Source of the DNA: Gammaproteobacteria bacterium
Lineage (GTDB): Bacteria; Pseudomonadota; Gammaproteobacteria; Pseudomonadales; Halieaceae
Reading direction: 5' to 3'
Assembly: GCA_024644535.1 (NCBI GenBank)
Contig: JAHEKX010000001.1
Coordinates: 62,001 to 126,000, forward strand
Length of the DNA stretch: 64,000 nucleotides
This document shows, one piece after another, positions 17,150 through 26,700 of this stretch. The translations under genes were made by a program, and so were the position numbers. Within the stretch, counting starts at the first letter, position 1. The number at the start of each line of letters is the position of its first letter. Under the pieces are notes generated by a model, which was not told the origin of the DNA, did no database searches, and saw only the letters and a program-made list of their open reading frames with translations.

Positions 17150-19156
17150 TTAAATTGGATAACGCTGTAGCACCGATCCTAACGCCGTTGTCAAGGGCTC
17201 AAGGTAGGGCTCAAACTTGCGCCATTGATCCACGCCAGTTCGGTAAATAGGTTGACGGACCTGCTCTGAACTTGGGGTTCGTACCGACCGCTTGGTCTTG
17301 TAAAATTCTACACAGGCCGGTTCAAAGTCTAAACCACAAAATTCTAGAATGCGTCGCACTTGGGTTTCTAAATCATCGACCACATCCTCGTACTGTACTC
17401 GCAGCACAAACCCAGGTATCGCTTGATCCCAATGATCCATCAATTCAACATAATCACGATAGTATTGACCAATTTCGGTTAGACCGTAGGTAAACTCCTG
17501 GCCTTCTGCGAACAACTGTTTGTAACCACTAAAACAGCAAGCCATGGGATGCCGCCTAGCATCAATGACTTTGGCATTGGGCAAGATGGTTTTAATTAAA
17601 CCAATATGGCGAAAATTGTTCGGCATTTTGTCAATAAAATACGGCGCATCAGCCCTGTGAATTTGCGTTTCAGCAATGTATTGCTCGCCCAAAAGCCTAG
17701 CCTGCTCAGACTCTAGCTCTTGCAATACCTTAGGATACTGGGGCTCGTCGTAGATCATGCGCCGACCGTCGAGCTTGTGGGCAATAGCAGGAATATTTTG
17801 TAATTCCAAAGTCCCATCGACCTGCGAATGCGACGCCAAAATTTGTTCCAGCAAGGTCGAGCCCGCTCGAGGCAAGCCAACGATGAATATTGGCGCCGGA
17901 TCTTTGAGGCCAGAGCCTGTAATTTTACTAAAGTACTCGGCATTACAATGGACCTGCTGCAACTTTAGCTGCTGCGTCATTCGATCTGCGTCGTAGGCTG
18001 CATCTACACGCTTTAACTCATTACCACGCTGATACCACTTGGCAGCCTCTTCGAACTGCTCGCCATCTTCAAAGGCTTTACCTAACGCAAAACAAAGATG
18101 AATACGGTCATCGATGCTAATTGCAGGCCCGGACTCCTCAGCAAGCATTTGTTGCCTTTCGGATTCGGTAAATCGATAGGTCTTTAAGTTGGCCAAGCTC
18201 CAATAAGCATCGCCGTAATCAGCTCGTGCCTTATAAGCGGCGCGATAAGCATTAATGGCTTCGTCCACTTGTCCGATAGTCTTTAGAGCGTGGCCGCGCA
18301 ATAGCTGCAACGGTGCGCTGTTTGTTGCCCGAGTCGCTATATCATCATAGACTTCCAAAGCCTCTTGGAAGCGTCCTACCGCCACCAATTGGTTGGCAAC
18401 CGACGTCCGATGGCGATCATTACTTGGATCTTGAGCCAAAAGAGTCTGGGCTTGCTCAAGCGACTGCGCGTATTTTTGCCGCTGGTGCAGAACGTTAATG
18501 TAATCAAAGCGGGCAAAGGTGTTTTCAGGCTCGAACACTAGGGCGCTTTCTAACAAGAACTCTGCGTCATCGAGTATGCTTAACTTGACACCAATATCAG
18601 CCAGCAGACGCATGCCCTCGACATGTTTAGGGTTCTGCTTCAGAAATGCTCGGCACAGACTTTCCGCTTTAAGCAACTTACCCTCGGCAAGAAAGTTTCG
18701 AACACCCAGCAAAGAACCGGGCAATGAACTTAAGCGCCGATACTGCTCTTCGGCGTCTTTGCGCAGGGTAAGGTCACCCACTTTACTCGCCAAGTCGATC
18801 AGCTGCCGCCACGTCGCCAAAAGCGAGTCATTACGCCGAACTGCGTCAAGATAGGCGCCAATAGCGTCATGAATATGCCCTTGGGCTAAGTGTAAATGTC
18901 CATATTCCTGATAGGCTCGTCCAAAGCTTGGGTCAATTTCCAAACAAACTCGCAAGGACTTAGCCGCCGCTTCGGCTTGGTTTGTGTAGCGCTGACACAC
19001 GGCTAAGAAATACCACGCTTCGTGTTCTTCGGGCGATTGCGCCACTAAGTCTTCTAGCTGTTTGATCGCCAAGGCAAAGTTATTGGCCTTCATGACCTCT
19101 TTGACCTGTTCCATCGTGGCGTCGACGCGTTCCTGAGTGGCTTTATTGTCAGCCAT
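17150..19156 (-). CDS. TPR-repeat sulfotransferase
   Basis: 668 residues. Residues 1-380 are about ten tetratricopeptide repeats (for example AWYFLAVCQRYTNQAEAAAK and YQEYGHLHLAQGHIHDAIGAY). From about residue 420, IFIVGLPRAGSTLLEQIL is the 5'-phosphosulfate loop of PAPS-dependent sulfotransferases, with DARRHPMACCFSGYKQLF further on as the 3'-phosphate motif. No signal peptide is seen, so it acts in the cytoplasm or at the membrane face. TPR-sulfotransferases are common in marine proteobacteria; relatives include tyrosylprotein sulfotransferase-like enzymes, but substrates are mostly unknown. First gene of the operon with BCCT and DUF188. Confidence 0.9.
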   Translation of the reverse strand: MADNKATQERVDATMEQVKEVMKANNFALAIKQLEDLVAQSPEEHEAWYFLAVCQRYTNQAEAAAKSLRVCLEIDPSFGRAYQEYGHLHLAQGHIHDAIGAYLDAVRRNDSLLATWRQLIDLASKVGDLTLRKDAEEQYRRLSSLPGSLLGVRNFLAEGKLLKAESLCRAFLKQNPKHVEGMRLLADIGVKLSILDDAEFLLESALVFEPENTFARFDYINVLHQRQKYAQSLEQAQTLLAQDPSNDRHRTSVANQLVAVGRFQEALEVYDDIATRATNSAPLQLLRGHALKTIGQVDEAINAYRAAYKARADYGDAYWSLANLKTYRFTESERQQMLAEESGPAISIDDRIHLCFALGKAFEDGEQFEEAAKWYQRGNELKRVDAAYDADRMTQQLKLQQVHCNAEYFSKITGSGLKDPAPIFIVGLPRAGSTLLEQILASHSQVDGTLELQNIPAIAHKLDGRRMIYDEPQYPKVLQELESEQARLLGEQYIAETQIHRADAPYFIDKMPNNFRHIGLIKTILPNAKVIDARRHPMACCFSGYKQLFAEGQEFTYGLTEIGQYYRDYVELMDHWDQAIPGFVLRVQYEDVVDDLETQVRRILEFCGLDFEPACVEFYKTKRSVRTPSSEQVRQPIYRTGVDQWRKFEPYLEPLTTALGSVLQRYPI

Positions 19157-19208
19157 TAAAACTCCGTTACTCTATTTTTTCGTAAAACCACAGCACTATG
19201 GCCTTACG

Positions 19209-19231
19209 AAAAAAGGCGAGCAAAGCCCGCC
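19209..19231 (-). terminator. rho-independent terminator after the second TonB receptor
   Basis: Minus strand GGCGGGC-TTT-GCTCGCC (7-bp stem with one G-T pair) followed by six T. It lies 22 bp after the stop of the receptor gene and separates it from the TPR-sulfotransferase operon. Confidence 0.85.
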
Positions 19232-19253
19232 TGTAATCGTCACACGTTAGGTG

Positions 19254-21935
19254 TTAGAACTCATACTTAATGCGTAAACCAATGGTTCTAGGGCGATTGG
19301 TCGTTGTCCGCTCGATAAAGTCTTGTCGGTTGATGTGCAGCTCCGCTCGCTCATCTGACAAGTTGCGAACGTAGAGCTCAGCGCCCCACCCGTCTGGGCT
19401 AGTAACACCTGCCGACGCATTAAAGATCGCGTAAGAATCCTGGTAGGTATTTGGCTCTTCAGGCGTATCCACAATAGAGTTCAGCGCTTCGTCAGCATAT
19501 TTGCCACTCAACTGCCAGAACGCGTCTAGCCCACTGTCCATAGTCCATACATAACGACCACGCAGGTTACCCTGAAACTCAGGGGTCAGAGGCAGTGGGT
19601 TACCTTCGTCTTGCACAACAATAGCAAAACCAGGGTCCACGCTGGTCAATTCAGTATCGTTAAACGACGCCGCACCATAAAGCGTGAAGTTCTCGGTCAT
19701 GGCCCACGCGAAGTCGACCTCAACACCGGTAATTTCTGCGTCACCGCCATTGTCGACTACTGTTAAGACCGAAATATTCTGCGAGTCAAACTGACTAACC
19801 TGGATATCCTTCCAATCAATCCAGTAAACCGCACCGTTAATTCGAAGCAAACCGTCTTGCAAGGTTGCTTTCCAACCAAACTCTGCGTTTTCTACCGTGT
19901 CCGACTCGAATACGTAGGGCAGGCAGTAGCCGGGGAACCCTGTGGCGGCGTTAGAGTTGATTGCCACATCGGTACCACATTGCAATCCACTATTGGTCAC
20001 ATTATTTGCGGAGGCACTGTACTGCCCCCCTTTCTGGGCCGCCGCACGGTTAAATCCACCTGGGCGATAGCCCTCGGACATCGTCGCATACAACAAAATA
20101 TCGGGGGTTGCCTCGTAGCTTAAGGTCACTTTGGTAATGGTATCGTCAGTTTTAAGTGGCTGCAGCTCAGCAAAGTTCACCTCGTACTCGCGTCCTCCGG
20201 TTAAGGCTGGGCGAATATCGTTGGTGGGGTCAGCATCATCAAGAAACAGAGGCTGGTTGCCGTAGCGCCATGCGCCATAACCTGTAAAGCCGTACTCCAG
20301 ATCGTAGTAACGAGCTGACACTGCCAACCTAAGCTGCTCGGTAATATCAAAGGCGATCTCACCGAAAAACGCGATTTGCTCTTCCGTTCGCGTGTTGTCG
20401 TTCCGAAACTGGGTTGCAGCTGTAACCAAGCCGCGAGCATTGGCTTCTGAACTATCAAAAGTTGATGAACTATTAATATCAATTGGCGCCCAGCCGTTCG
20501 CAAGAGGGGCACCATAGTTGAAGTTACCCACATGCAGAATTTCAGAGTCTTCGTAGTACACACCCGCTAAAAAGGATGTGCGGTCATTAATGTCACCGCT
20601 TACTCGCAGTTCACTGGTAAAGCGAGTCTGCTCGTTGTCAATCTTGGCGTTATTCACGGGGGTACTACACTCGACCACACCGGTGTTTCCACGGATAGTC
20701 GGATCCCAAGTGTATCCAGTGGTGTAGCCGTTGCTAAGGCCGTGGTAGTAAGATCCAACCAGGTATTCACATTGATAGCCCGCAATGAACTTACCAATGT
20801 TCGTGTATCCCGTATAGTCGATTTTCGCGTGCACTTCACGCTCAAGATAGGCACCGGTGTAAATGACATCCAACTCACCCAAGCGGCCCTCTAGGGTCCA
20901 AGCGGCCTGATCAAAGGTGTCCTCTAAAGAATCTTCGCTAAAACGGCTAACGTTTAAATCGCCCTTATCGGGATCATAGTCAAATACACCGTCAGTCTTC
21001 AAAGTTTGCGTTGTAAATTGCGCTAGAGCAGACCAGTCATCGTTAATGAAGTACTTAATACCCAACCTCGCACCAGCGTACGAGACATCGTTGAAATCAT
21101 CCTCGACCATCGCGCTGTTGCTTGCCACTTCTTTGATTACGGGCACTGTAAGACCACCCGCGCCCACCGTCGTGCCGTTTGCAAATACCGTACCTTCAGG
21201 ATAGAACACGCTACTACCGGGGAACGCTATATTAACGTTCTCGTTCGCTTGAAAGGTGCCTTCGACATTATCGATGTAACCGCCTCGATTATCCGAATAA
21301 AACGCACCGCGAATCGCCAATGTATTCTCAATTAGTGGAATATTGATCATCGCTTCCACTTTATTGCTATCTTCACCTTTGGCTGTTTGCGAGTACTCTG
21401 CCGAAACGCTTCCTTCAAACTCGCTGACATTTGGCTTATTGGTAATCAATCGCACGGTACCTGCCTGCGAGCTCGCACCATACAATGTGCCCTGCGGCCC
21501 TGGCAAAACCTCGATACGTTCCATGTCAGAGATGTAAACATCAAGGTTACGGCCACCTGCGGTGATGGGCTGCTCGTCTAAGTACATCGCCACGTTGGGC
21601 GCCGAGCCTTGAGATTCGGCTACGGTAATGTTGATCGCATCAACAGCGGCTCCACGAATATAAACTTCGTTTTGGCCTGGGCCACGTCCACCCATATTCA
21701 CGCTGGGTAATTGCGCGACGTAGTCTTCAAAATTGGTTACGTTTTGCTCGCGAAGTGCCTGACCAGACATCGCCTGTACTGCAATCGCGACGTCCTGCAT
21801 GCTTTCAGACTTCTTGGTCGCGGTGACAATCACTTCCTCAAGCATTTGAGCCTGCGTTAGCGCCGATTGTGCACCAAGCGCACCGGCCGCAACAACAGAG
21901 ACAACCGCTCGGTTGATGATTTTCTTTTGAAACAT
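19254..21935 (-). CDS. TonB-dependent receptor
   Basis: 893 residues from the ATG at 21935. It is chosen because GGGAG sits about 8 bases upstream and the next residues (MFQKKIINRAVVSVVAAGAL, cleaved after LTQAQ) make a proper signal peptide; an in-frame ATG at 22019 does not. The mature start MLEEVIVTATKK is a TonB box. The plug follows with AIAVQAMSGQALREQ, ADMERIEVLPGPQGTLYGA-like text and GTVRLITNKP, then a beta-barrel ending RTIGLRIKYEF. The layout is that of the iron-complex/organic-ligand receptors common in sphingomonads and OM60 bacteria, often linked to degradation of hydrophobic or plant compounds. No Fur-type site is seen; instead a perfect palindrome lies upstream. Confidence 0.92.
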   Translation of the reverse strand: MFQKKIINRAVVSVVAAGALGAQSALTQAQMLEEVIVTATKKSESMQDVAIAVQAMSGQALREQNVTNFEDYVAQLPSVNMGGRGPGQNEVYIRGAAVDAINITVAESQGSAPNVAMYLDEQPITAGGRNLDVYISDMERIEVLPGPQGTLYGASSQAGTVRLITNKPNVSEFEGSVSAEYSQTAKGEDSNKVEAMINIPLIENTLAIRGAFYSDNRGGYIDNVEGTFQANENVNIAFPGSSVFYPEGTVFANGTTVGAGGLTVPVIKEVASNSAMVEDDFNDVSYAGARLGIKYFINDDWSALAQFTTQTLKTDGVFDYDPDKGDLNVSRFSEDSLEDTFDQAAWTLEGRLGELDVIYTGAYLEREVHAKIDYTGYTNIGKFIAGYQCEYLVGSYYHGLSNGYTTGYTWDPTIRGNTGVVECSTPVNNAKIDNEQTRFTSELRVSGDINDRTSFLAGVYYEDSEILHVGNFNYGAPLANGWAPIDINSSSTFDSSEANARGLVTAATQFRNDNTRTEEQIAFFGEIAFDITEQLRLAVSARYYDLEYGFTGYGAWRYGNQPLFLDDADPTNDIRPALTGGREYEVNFAELQPLKTDDTITKVTLSYEATPDILLYATMSEGYRPGGFNRAAAQKGGQYSASANNVTNSGLQCGTDVAINSNAATGFPGYCLPYVFESDTVENAEFGWKATLQDGLLRINGAVYWIDWKDIQVSQFDSQNISVLTVVDNGGDAEITGVEVDFAWAMTENFTLYGAASFNDTELTSVDPGFAIVVQDEGNPLPLTPEFQGNLRGRYVWTMDSGLDAFWQLSGKYADEALNSIVDTPEEPNTYQDSYAIFNASAGVTSPDGWGAELYVRNLSDERAELHINRQDFIERTTTNRPRTIGLRIKYEF

Positions 21936-22067
21936 ACATTGCTCCCTTAGCATTTCTGTTTGTGTCGTCTTTGAACTCAGATTTTTATGACAATAGAAGT
22001 TAAGACCTAGCTCGATCAACGGATATTCATCGATCAGCGCCCTATACTCTACCGAAATTTTACTTTA

Positions 22068-22087
22068 AGGTCAAAGTAGTTTGACCT
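22068..22087. promoter_or_regulatory. perfect 8-bp inverted repeat upstream of the TonB receptor
   Basis: AGGTCAAA-N4-TTTGACCT, both arms identical, centred about 140 bp before the receptor start codon. The form suits a dimeric TetR/GntR/LysR-type regulator and differs from the TGTTTCA palindromes at 3.1 kb. It could control the receptor gene or, less likely given the distance, rmf. Confidence 0.5.
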
Positions 22088-22443
22088 CAACAGAAAACCT
22101 AAGCCATGCAAAAACAAACAAAAAATGGTATTAACAATAATTAAAACAGTAGGTTGCAGAAATACATATAAAAACCTCTAACAAAATCGATACCTTAATT
22201 AATTTGAGATCAATACGATGTTGATACGCAAAAGACAAGTCGCACTGGCTTTGGCATCACATCAAGTTCTCACGATTTCAAAGCCAGCACCCCTTAATAC
22301 CCGGGTGTTCTAAAACGATATTTTTTAGATCAAAAAAATGTTCGACTACAGCAAGTAAGATATGATTCCCTGAACTTCGCTTTGTGATCAGCGCAAGCTG
22401 AATCCCTAACCACAAACCTCGGCTTTGCCGACAAGGAGCGTGT
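22088..22443. other. non-coding spacer before rmf
   Basis: AT-rich, with no open frame that reads like protein on either strand. It should hold the rmf promoter and leader; a TATGAT-like -10 lies near 22360 but no good -35 goes with it. No known riboswitch or sRNA is recognised. Confidence 0.5.
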
Positions 22444-22647
22444 ATGAAAAAACACAAGCGTGATGTCTCTAACCGCCACTTCGACCGTGGCTATATTGCA
22501 GGAAACCAGGGGAAAAGCAGGGACGACTGTCCCCACTCGCAACAGAACCACCGCGAACAGTGGCTAGCGGGATGGCGGGATGGCCGAACCGACTATTGGG
22601 ATGGCGTTACCGGATCAGCCACGCTGCCCAGAATGCACTCGATCTAA
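22444..22647 (+). CDS. rmf: ribosome modulation factor
   Basis: 67 residues. It starts MKKHKRD and carries the conserved RGYIAG, CPHSQQNHREQWLAGWRDGR and D.W blocks of RMF, which pairs two 70S ribosomes into inactive 100S dimers in stationary phase and stress. About ten residues longer at the C-terminus than E. coli RMF, as in pseudomonads. It is convergent with pyrD, the stop codons abutting with no gap, the same pairing found in Pseudomonas. Its mRNA in relatives is induced by ppGpp and slow growth. GGAG at 22435-22438 serves as the ribosome site. Confidence 0.95.
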   Translation: MKKHKRDVSNRHFDRGYIAGNQGKSRDDCPHSQQNHREQWLAGWRDGRTDYWDGVTGSATLPRMHSI

Positions 22648-23673
22648 TTAACCCAGCAATTTTGCTTGCTTGAAACCGCGGGCGGCCGCGCTTATTGCAT
22701 CCGATCCGCGATAGATAAACCCAGTGTATAACTGAAGCAATGAGGCCCCCGCCTCGCGCTTCTCTGCCGCCGATCGTTCATCAAATATCCCGCCAACACC
22801 GATGATAGGCAACTCACCCTTTAAATGTCGGTACAAGGCATTTACGACTTCAGTGGACCGCTCGCGAACAGGAAGTCCGCTCAAGCCTCCTGCTTCATCA
22901 GCGTATTGATGACCCGCAACCGCGTCGCGTTCAACGGTCGTATTTGTTGCAATAACACCATCAACCGATGACTCCATTAAAGTATCGGCGACCGACAACA
23001 AATCGTCCAGGCTCATATCTGGCGCAATTTTAACAACCAATGGTACCCGTTTTTCGTTGATGGCATCCAAGCGATAACACTGCTCGCGCAAACTCGACAC
23101 CAAGCGTTTTAAAGGCTCGCCAAACTGAAGTTGACGCAGATTAGGGGTATTGGGCGAACTCAAATTCACAACGACGTAATCGGCATAGCCATGCACAGCC
23201 TCCAAGCAAAGCTGATAGTCATGCAGTGCGTTTTCAAGCGGCGTAGTGGCGTTCTTACCAATATTCACGCCTAGCACACCGGTGTATTTTCGGCATTTTA
23301 TACGCCTGAGCATATGGTCCAAACCTTTGTTATTAAAGCCCATTCGATTGATAATAGCTTGATGTTCGGGCAAGCGAAACAAACGCGGCTTGGGATTCCC
23401 GCCTTGAGGTCTAGGCGTTACCGTTCCAACTTCGATAAACCCGAAGCCCAAAGTGCCCAATGAGTCAATATGATCGCCATTTTTGTCAAGTCCAGCGGCT
23501 AAACCGATGGGATTATCAAAGCTTAAACCCATGACTTGTTGCGGATTGGGTTTTAAGTCAGAGGCTATCATCCAACTCATGCGCAAGGCGTGATACATAT
23601 CCAAGCCCAGCATGGCTGCCGAGTGAGCCGCTTCAGGTGGAAGCAGATGCGTAAATTTGGTCGCTAAAGACAT
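22648..23673 (-). CDS. pyrD: dihydroorotate dehydrogenase (quinone), class 2
   Basis: 341 residues, usual length for class 2. MYHALRMSW in the N-terminal membrane-associating helices, NPIGLAAGLDKNGDHID (FMN loop), NRMGFNNKG, VNLSSPNTPNLRQLQ with the catalytic serine, and IGVGGIFDERSAAEK with QLYTGFIYRG at the phosphate site. It oxidises dihydroorotate to orotate with FMN and passes electrons to ubiquinone at the inner membrane, step 4 of pyrimidine synthesis. Lies between rmf (convergent) and gdhB (33 bp upstream, same strand). Confidence 0.96.
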   Translation of the reverse strand: MSLATKFTHLLPPEAAHSAAMLGLDMYHALRMSWMIASDLKPNPQQVMGLSFDNPIGLAAGLDKNGDHIDSLGTLGFGFIEVGTVTPRPQGGNPKPRLFRLPEHQAIINRMGFNNKGLDHMLRRIKCRKYTGVLGVNIGKNATTPLENALHDYQLCLEAVHGYADYVVVNLSSPNTPNLRQLQFGEPLKRLVSSLREQCYRLDAINEKRVPLVVKIAPDMSLDDLLSVADTLMESSVDGVIATNTTVERDAVAGHQYADEAGGLSGLPVRERSTEVVNALYRHLKGELPIIGVGGIFDERSAAEKREAGASLLQLYTGFIYRGSDAISAAARGFKQAKLLG

Positions 23674-23706
23674 AGATACACCGAATAACCAAACGAGGCG
23701 CGCATG

Positions 23707-26700
23707 CTACTGCGCTTGAGCTGCGCGGGCAAGCTCCGAGAGCTCTCGCAGCACCACGGCATAAACTGCGAAGTCAGGAGCCTGCACTGCTTTCAGTTGC
23801 GCCACGACATCCTCCCATCTTTTAAGCGCGATTCGTTGGTCTTCACTCCACTGCCTTATTACCCCTTGAGCCGTGAACTTAGCTTGGGTGGTAGCCGAGA
23901 TGATCGCTCGACACAAAGACAGCTGAATATCGACGATCTGCTCAAGATAGGCATCGCGCGCCAACACCCGCCACTCACTGTCGACAGAAGTATTCAAAAG
24001 CGTTCGGGTTAAAACATCAAGCTCCAGTGTGCGGTCTAGGTCGAAAAAAAGCTGCGCAAGATCTTCAAGACTGCAGTTCAAGGCCGCGGCATCTTGCACT
24101 AAACCTGGGTACAGGTGCGCATAATCACTGTGGCTTAACAGATTGCACAATCGCGGGTCATCAATAAGACTTTGCCATTCTAATTGCCGATGACGGCGCT
24201 GATCTCCTATCAACTCAGTATTGTTTAGGCTCCCGACCATGAGCAATGCGTTGATACCTGATTTAAACTTGGCAACAGCCTCGGGCAAGGCTCCTGCTTC
24301 GACTGGATTTCGAAGAAACCATCGAAATGTCCGCTTCAAAAGCTGGCTCAGCTGCATCAAACCCCGATACATTTGCTCTGGCGTATCGAACTTTACATCC
24401 TTAACGAGCATCGACCATAAATGCTCTAAATCAAAAACGCTCAAAGCCATTACATAGCATCGCGCAAACTCCTCGGGTGAAGCACCCGTAGCGTGCAACT
24501 GTCGAAAGTAAACATTCGGCCCTAACCGATTCACCATATCATTAGCCAACTGAGTCGCTAGGATCGATGTATACAAGCGGTGCTGCTCTAAATAAGAGCC
24601 AAACTCGTCGATTAAGGCGCTGGGGAACGACCGCTCTACCCAAGGTAAGAAGGCGTCGTCTTGCGCCAACTCATCGGAATGCAGCAAGCGCTTTAAGTGC
24701 GACTTACTGGCTGACAGCAACACGGCGAGCTCGGGCCGAGTGAGGCCCCGCCCCTGCGCCCGTCGCTCGGCAATTTCATCATTGCTTGGCAAAAATTCCA
24801 GTTCGCGATCGAGCACATCAATGCCATTCAGCTCTTCAATCAGCTGCTGGTACTCTAGTACCCGCTCATGAGAATCTTGAGCAAGTAAACTCAGAGCCAA
24901 GGTTTGCGAGCGATTATTATGCAAAACATGACGCGTTACCGCCTCTGTATACGATTCAAGCCTCGCCGCTCTTGCTGTGGGATTCAATAAACCTTGTTCG
25001 ACCAACGCATTCAAAAAAATCTTAATATTGACCTCATGGTCCGAGCAATCGACACCACCGGCATTGTCAATAAAATCGGTGTTACAGCGCCCCCCGGCTA
25101 GGCAGTATTCAATTCGACCTCGTTGAGTCATACCCAAATTACCACCCTCACCAACGACCTTAGCGCCCAACTCAGCACCGTTGACCCGCAAGGCATCACC
25201 TGCTTTGTCGCCAACCTCTAGATGGCTCTCGGTAGACGCTTTCACGTAGGTGCCAATACCGCCGTTCCACAGTAAATCCACCTTGGCCTTTAACAACAAG
25301 TGAATCAGCTCGTTGGGGGTAAGCGTCGCTGCATCGGTTTGCAATAGAGCCTGCATAGGTTTGGACAGAGATATTCGCTTAGCACTACGCTCAAATACGC
25401 CACCCCCATCAGAAATTAAACTTTGCTTGTAATCCGCCCAACCATTCGTCGACTCAGTGAATAAGCGCAGGCGCTCTTCGAAGCTCGTGGCCGCATCTGG
25501 GTTGGGATCTATAAAAATATGCTTATGATTAAATGCCGCGACAAGCAACAGAGACTTCGACAGCAACAGTCCGTTGCCAAAGACATCGCCCGACATATCG
25601 CCAATGCCGATGGTCACAACAGGGTCGCGTTGAACATCGACACCCAACTCATGAAAATGCCTCTGCACCGAGACCCAAGCGCCTCGCGCCGTTATTCCCA
25701 TTTTTTTATGGTCGTAACCTACGCTTCCACCTGAGGCAAATGCATCGCCCAACCAGAAGTTAAAGTCAGCGGCCATTTGATTAGCAATATCCGAAAAAGT
25801 GGCTGTACCTTTGTCGGCAGCCACCACCAAGTAGGGATCGTCGCCATCGTGAGCTACCAGATCAAGATTGCGAACCACCGCGCCCCCAATTTGGTTATCG
25901 GTTAACTCCAATAAGGCCCGCACGAACAATCGATAACAAGCTATCCCCTCTGCGTTACGCTGCTCGCGACCCATGCTCGAGTTAACCTGCCTGGCAACGA
26001 AACCGCCTTTTGCACCCACAGGCACGATAACGGCATTCTTGACCTGCTGAGCTTTAACCAGACCCAGGACTTCCGTGCGAAAATCTTCGGTCCGATCGGA
26101 CCACCGTAGCCCCCCGCGTGCCACTGGGCCACCGCGTAAGTGCACTCCCTCTACGCGAGGCGAGTACACGTAGATCTCGCGATACGGCACTGGCTTTACC
26201 ATATTGCCCAGTAAGGCGGGTTTAAATTTAAATGCAAAATGAGACCCAAAAGCAAAACCATCGCTCAAAAAGAAATTGGAGCGCACCGTCGCCTCAAGCA
26301 AGCTCCAATAATGGCGTAATACGCGGTCCTCACCCAAGTTTGCTACTTGGTCCAGTCCCTGTTCGAATAAGGCAGTAAAGCGCTCGGAAGCCACACTCCA
26401 CTCAGATGCCGAGTCTGGATCGAACTTAGCATGAAACGCTTTAATCAACAGCGCAGCCAATTCCATATGCTGACAGAGTGTCGCGGCCATGAAATCGGGG
26501 TTGTAAGAAAATAAGATCTGCTTAGAATAACGAGCATAAGCACGTAAAACTGCAACGTCTCGCCAAGACAAACCGGCGCCAACTATCAACTGATTAAAGG
26601 CATCAACTTCAGCGGTACCCTGCCACATCGCCAGGAAGGCAGATTCGACGTCAACCTTAACATCATCGACTATGATCTCGTGCGAGTAGCGATACTGCAG

